From contig CACJEN010000005.1 of NCBI GenBank assembly GCA_902592445.1, positions 27,402-91,401 on the forward strand: DNA of 64,000 bases, written 5' to 3'. Under the pieces are notes generated by a model. That model saw only the letters and a program-made list of their open reading frames with translations. It was not told the origin of the DNA and did not search any database. The DNA is from an uncultured Pelagibacteraceae bacterium (GTDB taxonomy: Bacteria > Pseudomonadota > Alphaproteobacteria > Pelagibacterales > Pelagibacteraceae). A program made the translations under genes and the position numbers. Numbering within the stretch: position 1 is the first letter of the stretch; every line of letters begins with the position of its first letter. Below are positions 8,761 through 17,487 of this stretch, piece by piece.

Positions 8761-9879
8761 TTAATTTTTAATCCAACCACCGCCGAGAACTTTGTGACCA
8801 ATTTGGTCTTTATTATAAAATACACAGGCTTGTCCGGGTGAAATTCCGTTTTCTGAATTAACTAAATTAACTTCTGCTTGATTATTATCTTTTAATAAAA
8901 TTTTAGCATCCAGTAATTTTCCTGTAGATCTTACTTTGACAAATATTTCTTTTTCAAGGTCTTCTTTGTTGCATAAAAGATTTAAATCTCTTAAATGAAT
9001 TTTTGTTTTAGCTAATTTTTCCTTTGGACCTATAATTATCTCATTTTTATCTGAGTCTATTCGGATGACGTATAAGGCTTCTTTATCTGAAACCTTTATT
9101 CCTCTTCTTTGACCAATTGTAAAATTTATAATTCCATCATGAACTCCTACAACATCTCCATTTAGGTTTTTAATATTTCCTTTTTGAAAAGATTCAGGTT
9201 TAAATTTTTGTATTACAGACGCATAATCGCCATTTGGAACAAAACAAATATCCTGGCTATCAGGTTTATCAGCTACATTAAGCTCAAGTTTTTTGGCGAT
9301 TTCTCTAGTAGTATTTTTAAGCATTCCTCCTAAAGGAAATCTTAAATAATTTAATTGCTCTCGAGTTGTATTAAATAAAAAATAACTCTGGTCTCGATTT
9401 TCATCAATTGCTCTATACATATTTGTTGACTCATTTACTGTTACGCTTTTTACGTAATGACCTGTTATCATAGCATCAGCTTTTAATTCTTTTGATACCT
9501 CAAACAAATCTCTAAATTTTACTGTTTGATTGCATTGAACACATGGAATAGGTGTTTCTCCTTTAAGATAGCTATCTACAAAATTATCAATAACTCCTTG
9601 TTTAAATTTATTCTGGTAGTACAAAATTTTATGTTCAATATCTAATTTCTGCGCTACTCTTTTTGCATCCATTATATCTTGTCCAGAGCAACATTGTTTT
9701 GAAGCAGCAACTTCTTTGCCATCGTCATACAGTTTAAGGGTAATCCCTATAACTTTATAACCTTCTTTTTTCATCATCCCTGCGACAGTGGAAGAGTCGA
9801 CACCACCAGACATTGCAACAACAACAGTTGTATCAGACGGTTTTTTCTTTATGCCAATTGAATTAATTTCACTATTCAT
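8761..9879 (-). CDS. mnmA: tRNA-specific 2-thiouridylase
   Basis: Makes 2-thiouridine at wobble position U34 of tRNAs for Lys, Glu and Gln. The N-terminal PP-loop SGGVDSS (24-30) activates the uridine with ATP. The catalytic cysteines are C116 (in [10 protein letters not shown]) and C212 (in DSQDICFV). The C-terminal domain includes GQRRGIKVS and ends GQACVFY...LGGGWI. Length 372 is standard. It is a lone minus-strand gene between the basic microprotein and the DUF3553 protein. Sulfur would come from a cysteine desulfurase relay, possibly SufS in this window. Confidence 0.95.
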   Translation of the reverse strand: MNSEINSIGIKKKPSDTTVVVAMSGGVDSSTVAGMMKKEGYKVIGITLKLYDDGKEVAASKQCCSGQDIMDAKRVAQKLDIEHKILYYQNKFKQGVIDNFVDSYLKGETPIPCVQCNQTVKFRDLFEVSKELKADAMITGHYVKSVTVNESTNMYRAIDENRDQSYFLFNTTREQLNYLRFPLGGMLKNTTREIAKKLELNVADKPDSQDICFVPNGDYASVIQKFKPESFQKGNIKNLNGDVVGVHDGIINFTIGQRRGIKVSDKEALYVIRIDSDKNEIIIGPKEKLAKTKIHLRDLNLLCNKEDLEKEIFVKVRSTGKLLDAKILLKDNNQAEVNLVNSENGISPGQACVFYNKDQIGHKVLGGGWIKN

Positions 9880-9920
9880 TTTGTGGTATTTATACTTAAT
9901 TCTAATATAAGTGAAATTAA

Positions 9921-10097
9921 ATGATTTTAGATTTTGAACCAGGTGACAAAGTAATTAATCCTAATAATAAAAACTGGGGTATTGGACAGGTTCAATCAAT
10001 TATAAAAGAAAAAGTGACTGTAAACTTTGAAAACGTAGGTAAAAAAGTAATAAATTGTAAAAATATTGAATTAGAAAAGATTTACAATAATGAATGA
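9921..10097 (+). CDS. DUF3553 domain microprotein
   Basis: A 58-residue protein beginning [15 protein letters not shown] and containing W19-G-I-G-Q-V-Q-S and a [10 protein letters not shown] block. This matches the DUF3553 pattern (F-x-x-G-D-x-V..W-G-x-G-Q-V-Q-S..V-N-F..G-K), a small SH3-like beta domain related to the CarD/UvrD-type RNA-polymerase- or DNA-associated modules. The start is preceded by GTGAAATTA without a strong Shine-Dalgarno. It overlaps the following phosphatase gene by eight bases, so it belongs to the same operon. Function is unknown. Confidence 0.85.
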   Translation: MILDFEPGDKVINPNNKNWGIGQVQSIIKEKVTVNFENVGKKVINCKNIELEKIYNNE

Positions 10098-10869
10098 TTT
10101 AAATATTAAAGATGTAATTATAAATTTAATAGATACTTTTTTATATGCAGGCAAAGTGTCTCTTGAACTAAGAGAAAAAGGATTAACCAAAGAAATTAAA
10201 TCAGATAATACACCGGTAAGTAATGGTGATCTAGAAGTAAATAAAATAGTTACTCAAAAACTTTTGGAACTTACTCCCGATATTCCAATTGTATCCGAGG
10301 AAACATCCCACAACAAATCTTCAAGTAATCTGAAAAATTTTTGGCTAGTTGATCCAATAGACGGTACATATGATTATATAAATGATTTAGAGGAATTTAC
10401 TATAAATGCTGGATTAATTTTAAATAGAAAACCTGTAGCTGGACTTATAAATGCACCAGCAAAAAATAGAATGTTTTACACATATGGCAAGAATGATGCT
10501 TACGAACTTACAAATGGAAAAGAAATTAAGTTAGATTGTTCAAAAAAGACTAAAAAAGAATTTGTCAAAGTTGTTTCTTACTCAAATAAAATTAAGCCAG
10601 AAATTGAAAAAGTTCATAATCTTTTAGGAGTTAACGAATTTGTGAGAATGAAAAGTTCATACAAATTTTGTGTAATAGCCACAGGAGAATATGATGGGTA
10701 CGTGGCTGAACCCAGGGCATGTGAGTGGGATATTGCTGCTGGTCATGCTTTACTAGAGAATGCTGGAGGTACAATTACAGATTTTGAAGGTAATGAAATA
10801 TTGTATGGAAAAGAAAATTTTAGAAACCCAAGTCTAATTTTAAAAAGAAGCGAAGATTTGAAATATTAG
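10090..10869 (+). CDS. cysQ: inositol monophosphatase family, 3'(2'),5'-bisphosphate nucleotidase-like
   Basis: Mg2+-dependent, Li+-sensitive-type phosphatase of the IMPase/FBPase superfamily. The metal site is visible as E70 (SEETS) and D88-P-I-D91-G-T in WLVDPIDGT, and the C-terminal motif is CEWDIAAGHALLENAGG. Family members hydrolyse PAP to AMP (CysQ), inositol phosphates or histidinol phosphate. The CysQ call is favoured by the EETS and WLVDPIDGTYDYIN form and by a separate HisN-like paralogue at 46827. Length 259 is typical. Confidence 0.75.
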   Translation: MNDLNIKDVIINLIDTFLYAGKVSLELREKGLTKEIKSDNTPVSNGDLEVNKIVTQKLLELTPDIPIVSEETSHNKSSSNLKNFWLVDPIDGTYDYINDLEEFTINAGLILNRKPVAGLINAPAKNRMFYTYGKNDAYELTNGKEIKLDCSKKTKKEFVKVVSYSNKIKPEIEKVHNLLGVNEFVRMKSSYKFCVIATGEYDGYVAEPRACEWDIAAGHALLENAGGTITDFEGNEILYGKENFRNPSLILKRSEDLKY

Positions 10870-10872
10870 TTA

Positions 10873-11019
10873 ATGAGTGAGCAATTAAGAATAATTTTAA
10901 TTATAATTGTTTCTGTTTCAATATTTGGTTTATTGGTTTTTGTATTAGTTAAAAATTACATTAAAAATAAAATTCAATATTACCTAGAGGAAAAAAATAA
11001 GAAAGTTAAAGAAGATTAA
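10873..11019 (+). CDS. small single-pass membrane protein
   Basis: A 48-residue frame starting three bases after the cysQ stop, read MSEQLRIILI and onward. One hydrophobic helix spans about residues 6-28, followed by a Lys/Glu-rich tail (YYLEEKNKKVKED) that would be cytoplasmic by the positive-inside rule. The 3' end overlaps the convergent recX gene by 14 bases. No family is recognised. Support is the open frame, its tight spacing and the coherent membrane-protein layout. Confidence 0.5.
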   Translation: MSEQLRIILIIIVSVSIFGLLVFVLVKNYIKNKIQYYLEEKNKKVKED

Positions 11020-11566
11020 TTATTTTTATATATTCATCTTTATCAAGATCCATCACTCTTCTAGATACTTCGAAATCAAATCCTGATCTAGCCAATACAC
11101 CCATATCTTTTTTATAAAACAAAGGTCTATTATCTTCTTGTCTTGAGGGTCCAATTCTTTTTTTTTTACATATTTTAATTGCAGAGAAAAAATCTTGATC
11201 CTCATTATTCTCGCGAATTTGATCAATTGTATTTTTTATATATTTATCACCTACACCTTTGCCAATTAAATAGTTTCTAATTTTGTTTATTGAAGAGCCT
11301 CTATTTATTAAACTTTTTGCTTTAGCTTCTGAGTAAAATTTGTCATTAATGAATTTAGATCTTTCTAGGTCCTCTAGTACTATATCTATTAGATTTGAAA
11401 CATTGCTTCTGTTTATAGGAGTTTTAGATTTTAAATATTTCTTAAGTAAGTAGGTTTTTAATTGTTGTTTAGAGGGGGCAAATTTTTCAATATAATTAAA
11501 CGCAAAATTCCTCATTTCTTCTACGGTAACCTCTAATGTTTTTTTTTTATTTTTTATAGGAATCAT
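11006..11566 (-). CDS. recX: RecA regulatory protein RecX
   Basis: Small helical-repeat protein that binds RecA filaments and modulates recombination and SOS activity. The 186-residue sequence shows the RecX pattern of three-helix repeats, with the conserved blocks F.YIEKFAPSKQQLKTYL, DLERSKFINDKFYSEAKAKSL (residues about 75-90) and NRGSSINKIRNYLIGKGV. It stands alone on the minus strand, divergent from the ABA4-like gene by 29 bases. No recA lies in the window. Confidence 0.82.
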   Translation of the reverse strand: MIPIKNKKKTLEVTVEEMRNFAFNYIEKFAPSKQQLKTYLLKKYLKSKTPINRSNVSNLIDIVLEDLERSKFINDKFYSEAKAKSLINRGSSINKIRNYLIGKGVGDKYIKNTIDQIRENNEDQDFFSAIKICKKKRIGPSRQEDNRPLFYKKDMGVLARSGFDFEVSRRVMDLDKDEYIKIINLL

Positions 11567-11595
11567 TATTTCATCTAATATAATGCAAAAAAATT

Positions 11596-12069
11596 ATGAT
11601 AGAACAAATAGCAGCATTTTTTACAATAGAAATGATCTATTTATGGTTGAACATAGGTGTTTTGCCATTTTGGTTTGTATTAATTTTTTTTCCAAGATCA
11701 AAAATATGTAGTTTATTGGTTACATCAATATTTCCATTTTTAATACTTGGAGGCACTTATTGTTATTTAGTTTTCTATTATTTTTCTACAGGTTACGATT
11801 TTTTAGAAAACTTTAATCTTTATAAAGGTTTGTCTGACCTTGGATCTTTATTTGAGAATGAAAGTTTCTTAATTTTGTTTTGGACTCATTTTTTAGCGGT
11901 AAACTTATTTTGTGGTGCATGGATTGTAAGAGATAGTCTAAGGTTCTTAATATCAAAGTATTTAATCTTGGTTCCTCTTTTAGTGACTTATTTTATTGGG
12001 CCAGTTGGTTTAATTTTGTATTGGATATTAAGAATCTTTTATGCAAAAAAAATAGGTCTTATTGATTAA
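11596..12069 (+). CDS. ABA4-like (DUF4281) membrane protein
   Basis: A 157-residue protein with about four transmembrane segments. The pattern WLNIGVLPFWFVLIFFPRSK, then HFLAVNLFCGAWIVRDSLR, then a terminal FIGPVGLILYWILR matches the ABA4-like family (DUF4281). The plant founder is needed for neoxanthin formation, and bacterial members are uncharacterised but occur in carotenoid-containing bacteria. The short divergent space to recX must hold its promoter. A role in carotenoid/retinal metabolism is inference only. Confidence 0.78.
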   Translation: MIEQIAAFFTIEMIYLWLNIGVLPFWFVLIFFPRSKICSLLVTSIFPFLILGGTYCYLVFYYFSTGYDFLENFNLYKGLSDLGSLFENESFLILFWTHFLAVNLFCGAWIVRDSLRFLISKYLILVPLLVTYFIGPVGLILYWILRIFYAKKIGLID

Positions 12070-12071
12070 AA

Positions 12072-12458
12072 TTATTTGATAACTTTAAATCCTGAATTCT
12101 TCATTGCTCCAAATCCTCCATCAATATGGCAAATATTTTTAAAGCCCATATCTTTTAAAGATTTAGTTGCAAGAGCTGACCTTAATCCACCTGCACAAAA
12201 AAGAACCATTTCTTTATCCATATCTATCTTTCCCTCTTTAAAGTATGGACTGTCTGGATCCATCCAAAATTCCAACATCCCTCTAGGAATATGACTAGAA
12301 TTTTCAATTCTTCCTAAATTATCAAGTTCTCTTACATCTCTAATATCTATTAGATTGCATTTGCCATCATTTGACATTTGCAAGGCCTCTAAAGGTGAAA
12401 TTGTTTTTATTTCTTTCAAAGCATCTGCGACTAAAGTTTGTGCTGATTTTATTGTCAT
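12072..12458 (-). CDS. rhodanese-like domain protein
   Basis: Single-domain rhodanese of 128 residues. The active-site loop CAGGLRS starts with catalytic C88, and the upstream LIDIRDVRELDNLGRI block is the conserved CH2A-type motif. It would carry a persulfide for sulfur transfer or detoxification. The partner is unknown. It converges on the ABA4-like gene (2-base gap) and is divergent from bcp, with only 43 bases between starts. Confidence 0.9.
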   Translation of the reverse strand: MTIKSAQTLVADALKEIKTISPLEALQMSNDGKCNLIDIRDVRELDNLGRIENSSHIPRGMLEFWMDPDSPYFKEGKIDMDKEMVLFCAGGLRSALATKSLKDMGFKNICHIDGGFGAMKNSGFKVIK

Positions 12459-12501
12459 ATCAGTTATTTACCTTAAAAAAATTAAATTACAATTAAACAT
12501 T

Positions 12502-12960
12502 ATGACCAAATTTAAAAATGCACCTAATATAAAAATTCCATCTACAAATGGAGAAATATTTGAACTAAAAAAAATTAAAAATAAATTTTTAGTTTTATAT
12601 TTTTATCCAAAAGATGATACTCCCGGTTGCACAACAGAAACAAATGATTTTAATACATTATTATCTAAATTTAAAAAGTTAGACTGTGCTGTATTTGGTA
12701 TTTCAAAAGATGACATGAATAGTCACGATAAATTTAAAGAAAAATATAAAGTAAACTTTGATCTTTTATCAGATGAAAAAAAAGAAGCTTTAAAAGCTTT
12801 TAAAGTGTGGGGAAAAAAGAAATTTATGGGTAAAGAGTTTATGGGGGTAATTAGAAGTACATTTGTGATCAAAAATAATAAAATAATAAAAGAGTGGAGA
12901 TCAGTAAAAGTTAAAGATCACGCTAAAGAAGTTTTAGAATTCATTAAAAACACCAATTAA
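12502..12960 (+). CDS. bcp: thioredoxin-dependent peroxiredoxin (Bcp/PrxQ)
   Basis: Thiol peroxidase of the AhpC/TSA fold, 152 residues. The peroxidatic cysteine is C43 in YFYPKDDTPGCTTE. The resolving cysteine found five residues later in E. coli Bcp is absent here (CTTETNDF), so it may be a 1-Cys form or use another cysteine (C64 in KLDCAVFG). The frame is open further upstream, but the start at 12502 is chosen because the family N-terminus begins there and the upstream part would run antisense into the rhodanese gene. Confidence 0.92.
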   Translation: MTKFKNAPNIKIPSTNGEIFELKKIKNKFLVLYFYPKDDTPGCTTETNDFNTLLSKFKKLDCAVFGISKDDMNSHDKFKEKYKVNFDLLSDEKKEALKAFKVWGKKKFMGKEFMGVIRSTFVIKNNKIIKEWRSVKVKDHAKEVLEFIKNTN

Positions 12961-12962
12961 AA

Positions 12963-12986
12963 AAAAGGCCCCTAACGGGGCCTTTT
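12963..12986. terminator. bidirectional intrinsic terminator between bcp and amtB
   Basis: AAAAGGCCCC (12963-12972), loop TAAC, and GGGGCCTTTT (12977-12986) form a perfect 10-bp GC-cored stem in AT-rich surroundings. It is flanked by an A run on one side and a T run on the other, so it can act in both directions between the convergent bcp and amtB genes. Confidence 0.9.
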
Positions 12987-13011
12987 AGTTACTAACTTGA
13001 GGGAGGTTAAT

Positions 13012-14310
13012 TTAATCTCTAATTGAGTAAGCTATAACTCCAGTTTCAGATACGTCTGTACCTTTCATTTCAGCTTCTTTACTCAATCTGATACCTATAG
13101 TTGCTTTCATAATTGACCATACGATGTAAGCTACAACAAATACGAACGCATTAATTGAAACAACACCTAGTGCTTGTGCACCAAAATTTGCATCAGGATT
13201 TGTTGCTGGAACAATTAATGTTCCCCAAATTCCTGCAAACAAATGGGCTGGTACTGCACCAACAACATCGTCAATTTTTAGGCTAAATAAAAATTTAGTT
13301 CCATAAACTACGATTATTCCACCAACTGCACCGATTAAAATCGCAGCTATTGGAGATGGCATTAATGGTTCTGCAGTAATTGCTACAAGACCACCTATAC
13401 ATCCGTTTAACATCTGTACCACATCTGTTTTTCCACTTAATCTTGTGACTGCACCTGCTGCCATTACACCACCTGCTCCTGCAAGTAATGTGTTTATGAA
13501 AATACTTGATACTGCAATTGCATCGTCTGCTGTACCCATTGCTAATTGAGATCCACCGTTAAATCCAAACCAACCTAACCATAGAATAAATATTCCAAGT
13601 GTTACTAATGGAATAGATGAAGCTGCAAATGGTTTAACTGGAGCAGGATCACCTTTTTTCGTAAATCTTCCAAGTCTTGGACCAAGAATCATTGCACCAG
13701 CAAGTGCAGCTGCACCACCAGTTGAGTGAACTAAAGTTGATCCGGCAAAATCTGAGAAACCAGCAGCAGCCAACCAGCCACCACCCCATTGCCAACCCAT
13801 AACAATTGGATAAATAATTCCTGCTAAAATTGCTGCAAATAAAAAGAAAGGCCATAATTTAATTCTTTCGGCTAATGTTCCAGATACAATTGAAACTGTT
13901 GTTGCACAGAATACCATTTGGAAATACCAATCGGAACCATCAGAATAACCAGTATCTACTGAACTAGCATCTGACCATGGTATAAATTCACCAATGTATC
14001 CCCCTTCAGGAATTCCATAAGCAAGATTATATCCTACCAACCAAAACATTATTGCTGCAATTGAGAATAAACCTATGTTTTTAGCACAAATCACAGACAC
14101 ACTTTTTGATGTAACCATTCCCGACTCTAGCATTGCAAATCCTGCTGCCATGAACATGACTAGGAAACCACAAATTAAGAATAGAAGAGTATTAAAAATA
14201 AAACCTACTTCAGCAGAAACGGTTGTCTCTGCATAACCTGTACTGGTCATATTTAACAAGAAAAACAAACTTATTAAAGGACCGACAAGTTTTTTAAAAA
14301 ATTTAGTCAT
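13012..14310 (-). CDS. amtB: ammonium transporter
   Basis: Amt/Rh-family channel importing ammonium across the inner membrane, 432 residues. An N-terminal hydrophobic signal-like segment (about 8-27) ending in a Tyr-Ala-Glu is followed by 11 membrane segments. The conserved pore histidines are visible in STLVHSTGGAAALAGA and VPAHLFAGIWGTL. The C-terminal tail GTDVSETGVIAYSIRD is the usual cytoplasmic regulatory extension. A strong GGAGGTAAA Shine-Dalgarno precedes the start. A 17-bp palindrome lies 76-92 bases upstream (separate entry), suggesting nitrogen control. Confidence 0.95.
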   Translation of the reverse strand: MTKFFKKLVGPLISLFFLLNMTSTGYAETTVSAEVGFIFNTLLFLICGFLVMFMAAGFAMLESGMVTSKSVSVICAKNIGLFSIAAIMFWLVGYNLAYGIPEGGYIGEFIPWSDASSVDTGYSDGSDWYFQMVFCATTVSIVSGTLAERIKLWPFFLFAAILAGIIYPIVMGWQWGGGWLAAAGFSDFAGSTLVHSTGGAAALAGAMILGPRLGRFTKKGDPAPVKPFAASSIPLVTLGIFILWLGWFGFNGGSQLAMGTADDAIAVSSIFINTLLAGAGGVMAAGAVTRLSGKTDVVQMLNGCIGGLVAITAEPLMPSPIAAILIGAVGGIIVVYGTKFLFSLKIDDVVGAVPAHLFAGIWGTLIVPATNPDANFGAQALGVVSINAFVFVVAYIVWSIMKATIGIRLSKEAEMKGTDVSETGVIAYSIRD

Positions 14311-14385
14311 TTTACCTCCGTTGATTAAAAGAGGTTCTTATAGTTTTAAAATAACTAAAAACTAATGATTGTTCTTAAAAATAGG

Positions 14386-14402
14386 TATGCAATAATTGCA
14401 TA
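14386..14402. promoter_or_regulatory. 17-bp perfect palindrome upstream of amtB, candidate operator
   Basis: TATGCAAT-A-ATTGCATA is a perfect dyad with 8-bp arms and one central base, 76-92 bases upstream of the amtB start. The same half-word (TATGCATT/AATGCATA) occurs as a dyad upstream of glnA. NtrC-type sites have a TGC..GCA dyad core, so an NtrC/NtrX-type regulator is a reasonable but untested guess. Confidence 0.45.
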
Positions 14403-14406
14403 TAGA

Positions 14407-14445
14407 AACAGCCTTTATTAAGTATTTTTCTCAATAAAGGCTGTT
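14407..14445 (-). terminator. intrinsic terminator of the HU gene
   Basis: AACAGCCTTTATT (14407-14419) and AATAAAGGCTGTT (14433-14445) are perfect 13-bp complements around a 13-base loop. On the minus strand this hairpin follows the HU stop (14457) and is succeeded by TTTCTATA, fitting termination of HU before amtB. The plus-side flank ends in TTTTAAAAAAA. Confidence 0.8.
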
Positions 14446-14456
14446 TTAAAAAAAGT

Positions 14457-14732
14457 TTACTTATTGAAAACTTCTTTGAGCGCTTTGGCAGGTAAAAATT
14501 TTACCTTTTGAGAAGCAGCTATTTGGATTTGCTCTCCTGTTCGTGGATTTCTTCCAATTCTTGCTTTTCTTTTAGCCACTTTATATGTACCAAAACCGGC
14601 TATTTTTACTGAATCGTCATTCTTCAATGCATCCAATATTGTGTTTGTTATGGTATCAAAAGTACGCTCCGCATCAGCTTTACTTTGGTTTAAAGAACCA
14701 GCTAATTTAGCGACTAATTGTTTTTTATTCAT
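14457..14732 (-). CDS. hup: HU-family DNA-binding protein
   Basis: Nucleoid-associated protein of 91 residues. It starts MNKKQLVAKLAG and carries the signature GFGTYKVAKRKARIGRNPRTGE, the beta-arm that bends DNA, with the proline-containing tip. The frame is open 30 codons further upstream, but the start at 14732 is chosen because it gives the canonical HU N-terminus and has a CTGGAG ribosome binding site eight bases before the ATG. It follows rseP on the same strand with a 146-base gap that probably holds its own promoter. Confidence 0.95.
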   Translation of the reverse strand: MNKKQLVAKLAGSLNQSKADAERTFDTITNTILDALKNDDSVKIAGFGTYKVAKRKARIGRNPRTGEQIQIAASQKVKFLPAKALKEVFNK

Positions 14733-14878
14733 TTTTTTAGCTCCAGGTTTAAAATTAAATACTTTACAAAATCGTTGATAATTCAAGCTTTTTTTTAGTG
14801 TTTGATAAAATATATTATACAATATGTAGTGGTGAAAAACCGTTGATTTTGTTGGTTTTTTATATCTAAAAAAAACCT

Positions 14879-15988
14879 TTAAAATAAGCCCAAATCTCGT
14901 AGGTCATTAAAAGTGACAAAAAACATTAATGAAAGCAGCAAAAACATCCCGATTCGAAAAAATCCTTCTTGAGTTTTTTGGCTTAAGGGACGTCCTAAAA
15001 TTTTCTCAAATCCATAAAACATTAAATGGCCTCCATCTAACATTGGTATGGGAAATAAGTTAATTAAACCAAGGCTAATTGAGATATAGGCCATCATACT
15101 GATAAATGGAATAATGCCAAACTCAGCAACTTGCCCTGATATTTTAGCTATTCTTATTGGACCCCCCAACTGGGAAGTGTCACCTTTTCCAACAATCATA
15201 GATCCAAGATATTTTAAGGATGAAACGGTTACGAAATACACCTCATTAAATGATTGAACTAATGCTTGTGCAGGACCTAATTTGACGTGATTTATTTTAT
15301 CATTATAAGCACTCAATTTTATACCCACCATCCGTTTCTTAAGCTTGTTTCCTAAGTTATCTTCACTTTCTACTAAATTTGGTTTTACTTTTAATAATAT
15401 CTCATTTTCAAATCTTGATACTTTGAAATCAACAAAATCTGATGTCGACATTGCAATAAATTTAGAAACATCCAAAATACTCTCTACTTTATTGTTATCT
15501 ATTTCTAATATTATGTCATTTTTCTTTAAACCTGCTATTTCTGCAGGGCTATCTTTTTGAACTTCATCAATAACAGCGGGAGTAAAATCTTTACCTACAA
15601 ACATATAAATAAAGAGAAAAATAAAAATCGCTAAAATAAAGTTAGCTAAAGGCCCACCAAATACAATCCATGCTCTTTGATATAAAGGTTTAGTTACAAA
15701 TAATTTTTCTTGGTCCTCTTTATTATATTTTTTTAACAATTCTTCTTGATCTGCTTGTGAAAAAACATTTCTGTCACCAAAAAATTTTACATATCCACCT
15801 AAAGGTATCCAACAAATTTTCCATCTAGTGCCTGATTTATCGTTCCATCCAAATATTTCTTTACCAAATCCAATTGAAAAATCAGTTACTCCAACACCGT
15901 ATTTCTTTGCAAAATAATAATGGCCATACTCATGAATAAATACAACGATTAAAATGAGTATAAGAAATGGAATAATATAAGTAATCAT
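14879..15988 (-). CDS. rseP: site-2 protease RseP/MmpA, M50 zinc metalloprotease
   Basis: Intramembrane metalloprotease that cleaves anti-sigma factors or signal-peptide remnants. The zinc motif H19-E20-YG-H23 lies in the first membrane helix, a PDZ domain spans about residues 125-190 (PAEIAGLKKNDIILEID), and the second metal motif is NLFPIPMLDGGH near residue 320. Length 369 matches one-PDZ alphaproteobacterial homologues such as Caulobacter MmpA. It is usually next to dxr/bamA, which would lie upstream, but here a symporter precedes it. Confidence 0.93.
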   Translation of the reverse strand: MITYIIPFLILILIVVFIHEYGHYYFAKKYGVGVTDFSIGFGKEIFGWNDKSGTRWKICWIPLGGYVKFFGDRNVFSQADQEELLKKYNKEDQEKLFVTKPLYQRAWIVFGGPLANFILAIFIFLFIYMFVGKDFTPAVIDEVQKDSPAEIAGLKKNDIILEIDNNKVESILDVSKFIAMSTSDFVDFKVSRFENEILLKVKPNLVESEDNLGNKLKKRMVGIKLSAYNDKINHVKLGPAQALVQSFNEVYFVTVSSLKYLGSMIVGKGDTSQLGGPIRIAKISGQVAEFGIIPFISMMAYISISLGLINLFPIPMLDGGHLMFYGFEKILGRPLSQKTQEGFFRIGMFLLLSLMFFVTFNDLRDLGLF

Positions 15989-16052
15989 AGAATTTAAATA
16001 ATCATATCTATAAATTTAGAAAATTAAATAGTTAAAAATATCTTTCAAATTG

Positions 16053-17483
16053 TTATTTTTTTAAATTCCATGTCAACAAAGGAGCAAAAGTCGCAGTCAA
16101 AAATGATAGAAATAACAACGATTGAGAGACAAAACTTGGAAACAGATCAATTGGAAAAAGTATTCCAATTAAAATAGATCTAGAAAAATCTGGGCTTGGA
16201 AATAATAGTAAACCAGCGATTAAACCTACAATTATTGATACATATGCATTTTTCTCAAAAAATGTTTTCGAATAAAATCCATGAAAAATACTTAATACTG
16301 CTGCACAACAAAAAAGATCGGCTAACAAAAATAAGTATAAAATACTCAAACCCTTTGAGGCTACAAATAATGCAATGATGGATAATATAATTATTATCTG
16401 TTTAGACAACAAATCATAATTTTTGATTATTATAATTTTTTTTCCATCAACAATAATTAAGCTGGAAATTGCGTTAATAATTGTATCAATACTGCTAACA
16501 GTTAATGATATTCCTAAAAAAATAATAATAATTGAAATAATTAAATACTGATCTTTTAAAAGTAATTGAAAAAAAGCAAGATCGGGTGCAACTAGATTTT
16601 CAGATGATACTGCAACTAATCCTGTAAAACCCATAAAGAATACAATTGGAAAAATTATTAAAAAAGAAAAAATTAAACTTTTTTTTAAAACTTTAGTATT
16701 CTTTGCAGCATAAACTCTTTGCCAATTTCCTTGGTGAAATAGATTTGTAGCTGCAACGGCTATGAAAAATGTTAGTCCAGCTGTAAAATTAGGTAGATAA
16801 TTTATGCTTAATAGCTGGGGTTGTTTTGTTTTAATATAATCAAAATTAAATTCATTAGTGTTAAAATTAAATAAATAGGAAAATGTAATTAGCAATAAAA
16901 CAATCAAGAATAAAAATTGAATATTATCTGTAAAAATCGAAGCTCTTAAGCCTCCGTATAATGTGTAAATAAGAGAACTAAGAATGACTATTAAAGCAGT
17001 TATCCATAAATCAGCTCCCGAAATATAATTAATTAATACTGAAACAGCAGTTACCTCGGCAATTAAAAAGATAGTCATATAAAATATGGATAAAACCAAA
17101 ATTAATTTAAACAAATGAGGTCCATACTTTAATCTAATTACTTCTATTAAAGTTTTTCCTTTTGGGTATTTTTCTCTAAATTGTGTTCCAAGATAAATTA
17201 AAATAAATAATGGAAATGCAGTTCCTAATGCATATCCAATAACAGCACCTATTCCGCCCCAAGTGGCAGCTGATGCAGGTCCAAATAATATCCATGCACC
17301 CAATGCTGATGCAACTAAACTGGATGTTAATGAAAATGTTCCAACAGATCTATTTGCTAAAAGATAATTATTTAGTCCTTTAAATTTTTTAGAATAAACT
17401 ATTCCAAGAATTACAAAAATTATTGATATGCCAAGAACTAGTAAAACTGCATTTTGTTGGCTTAATAAATTTATATTATTCAT
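16053..17483 (-). CDS. thiV: sodium:solute symporter ThiV, probable thiamin-pyrimidine (HMP) transporter
   Basis: SSS-family transporter, 476 residues with about 13 hydrophobic segments and the motif GPASAATWGGIGAVIGYALG early in the protein. In SAR11 a member of this family downstream of a TPP riboswitch, named thiV, is proposed to import the thiamin precursor HMP, which these cells cannot make. A TPP riboswitch lies directly upstream here (17488-17548), which is the main reason for the call. The substrate is therefore inferred from regulation plus the published SAR11 case. Confidence 0.85.
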   Translation of the reverse strand: MNNINLLSQQNAVLLVLGISIIFVILGIVYSKKFKGLNNYLLANRSVGTFSLTSSLVASALGAWILFGPASAATWGGIGAVIGYALGTAFPLFILIYLGTQFREKYPKGKTLIEVIRLKYGPHLFKLILVLSIFYMTIFLIAEVTAVSVLINYISGADLWITALIVILSSLIYTLYGGLRASIFTDNIQFLFLIVLLLITFSYLFNFNTNEFNFDYIKTKQPQLLSINYLPNFTAGLTFFIAVAATNLFHQGNWQRVYAAKNTKVLKKSLIFSFLIIFPIVFFMGFTGLVAVSSENLVAPDLAFFQLLLKDQYLIISIIIIFLGISLTVSSIDTIINAISSLIIVDGKKIIIIKNYDLLSKQIIIILSIIALFVASKGLSILYLFLLADLFCCAAVLSIFHGFYSKTFFEKNAYVSIIVGLIAGLLLFPSPDFSRSILIGILFPIDLFPSFVSQSLLFLSFLTATFAPLLTWNLKK

Positions 17484-17487
17484 TTTT

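Noticed and set aside
12355..12501. N-terminal extension of the Bcp frame.
   Set aside because: It overlaps the rhodanese gene in antisense and adds residues unlike any peroxiredoxin.
13649..13855. Second minus-strand frame inside amtB, rich in Trp and Cys.
   Set aside because: It is an out-of-frame shadow of the conserved amtB coding sequence.
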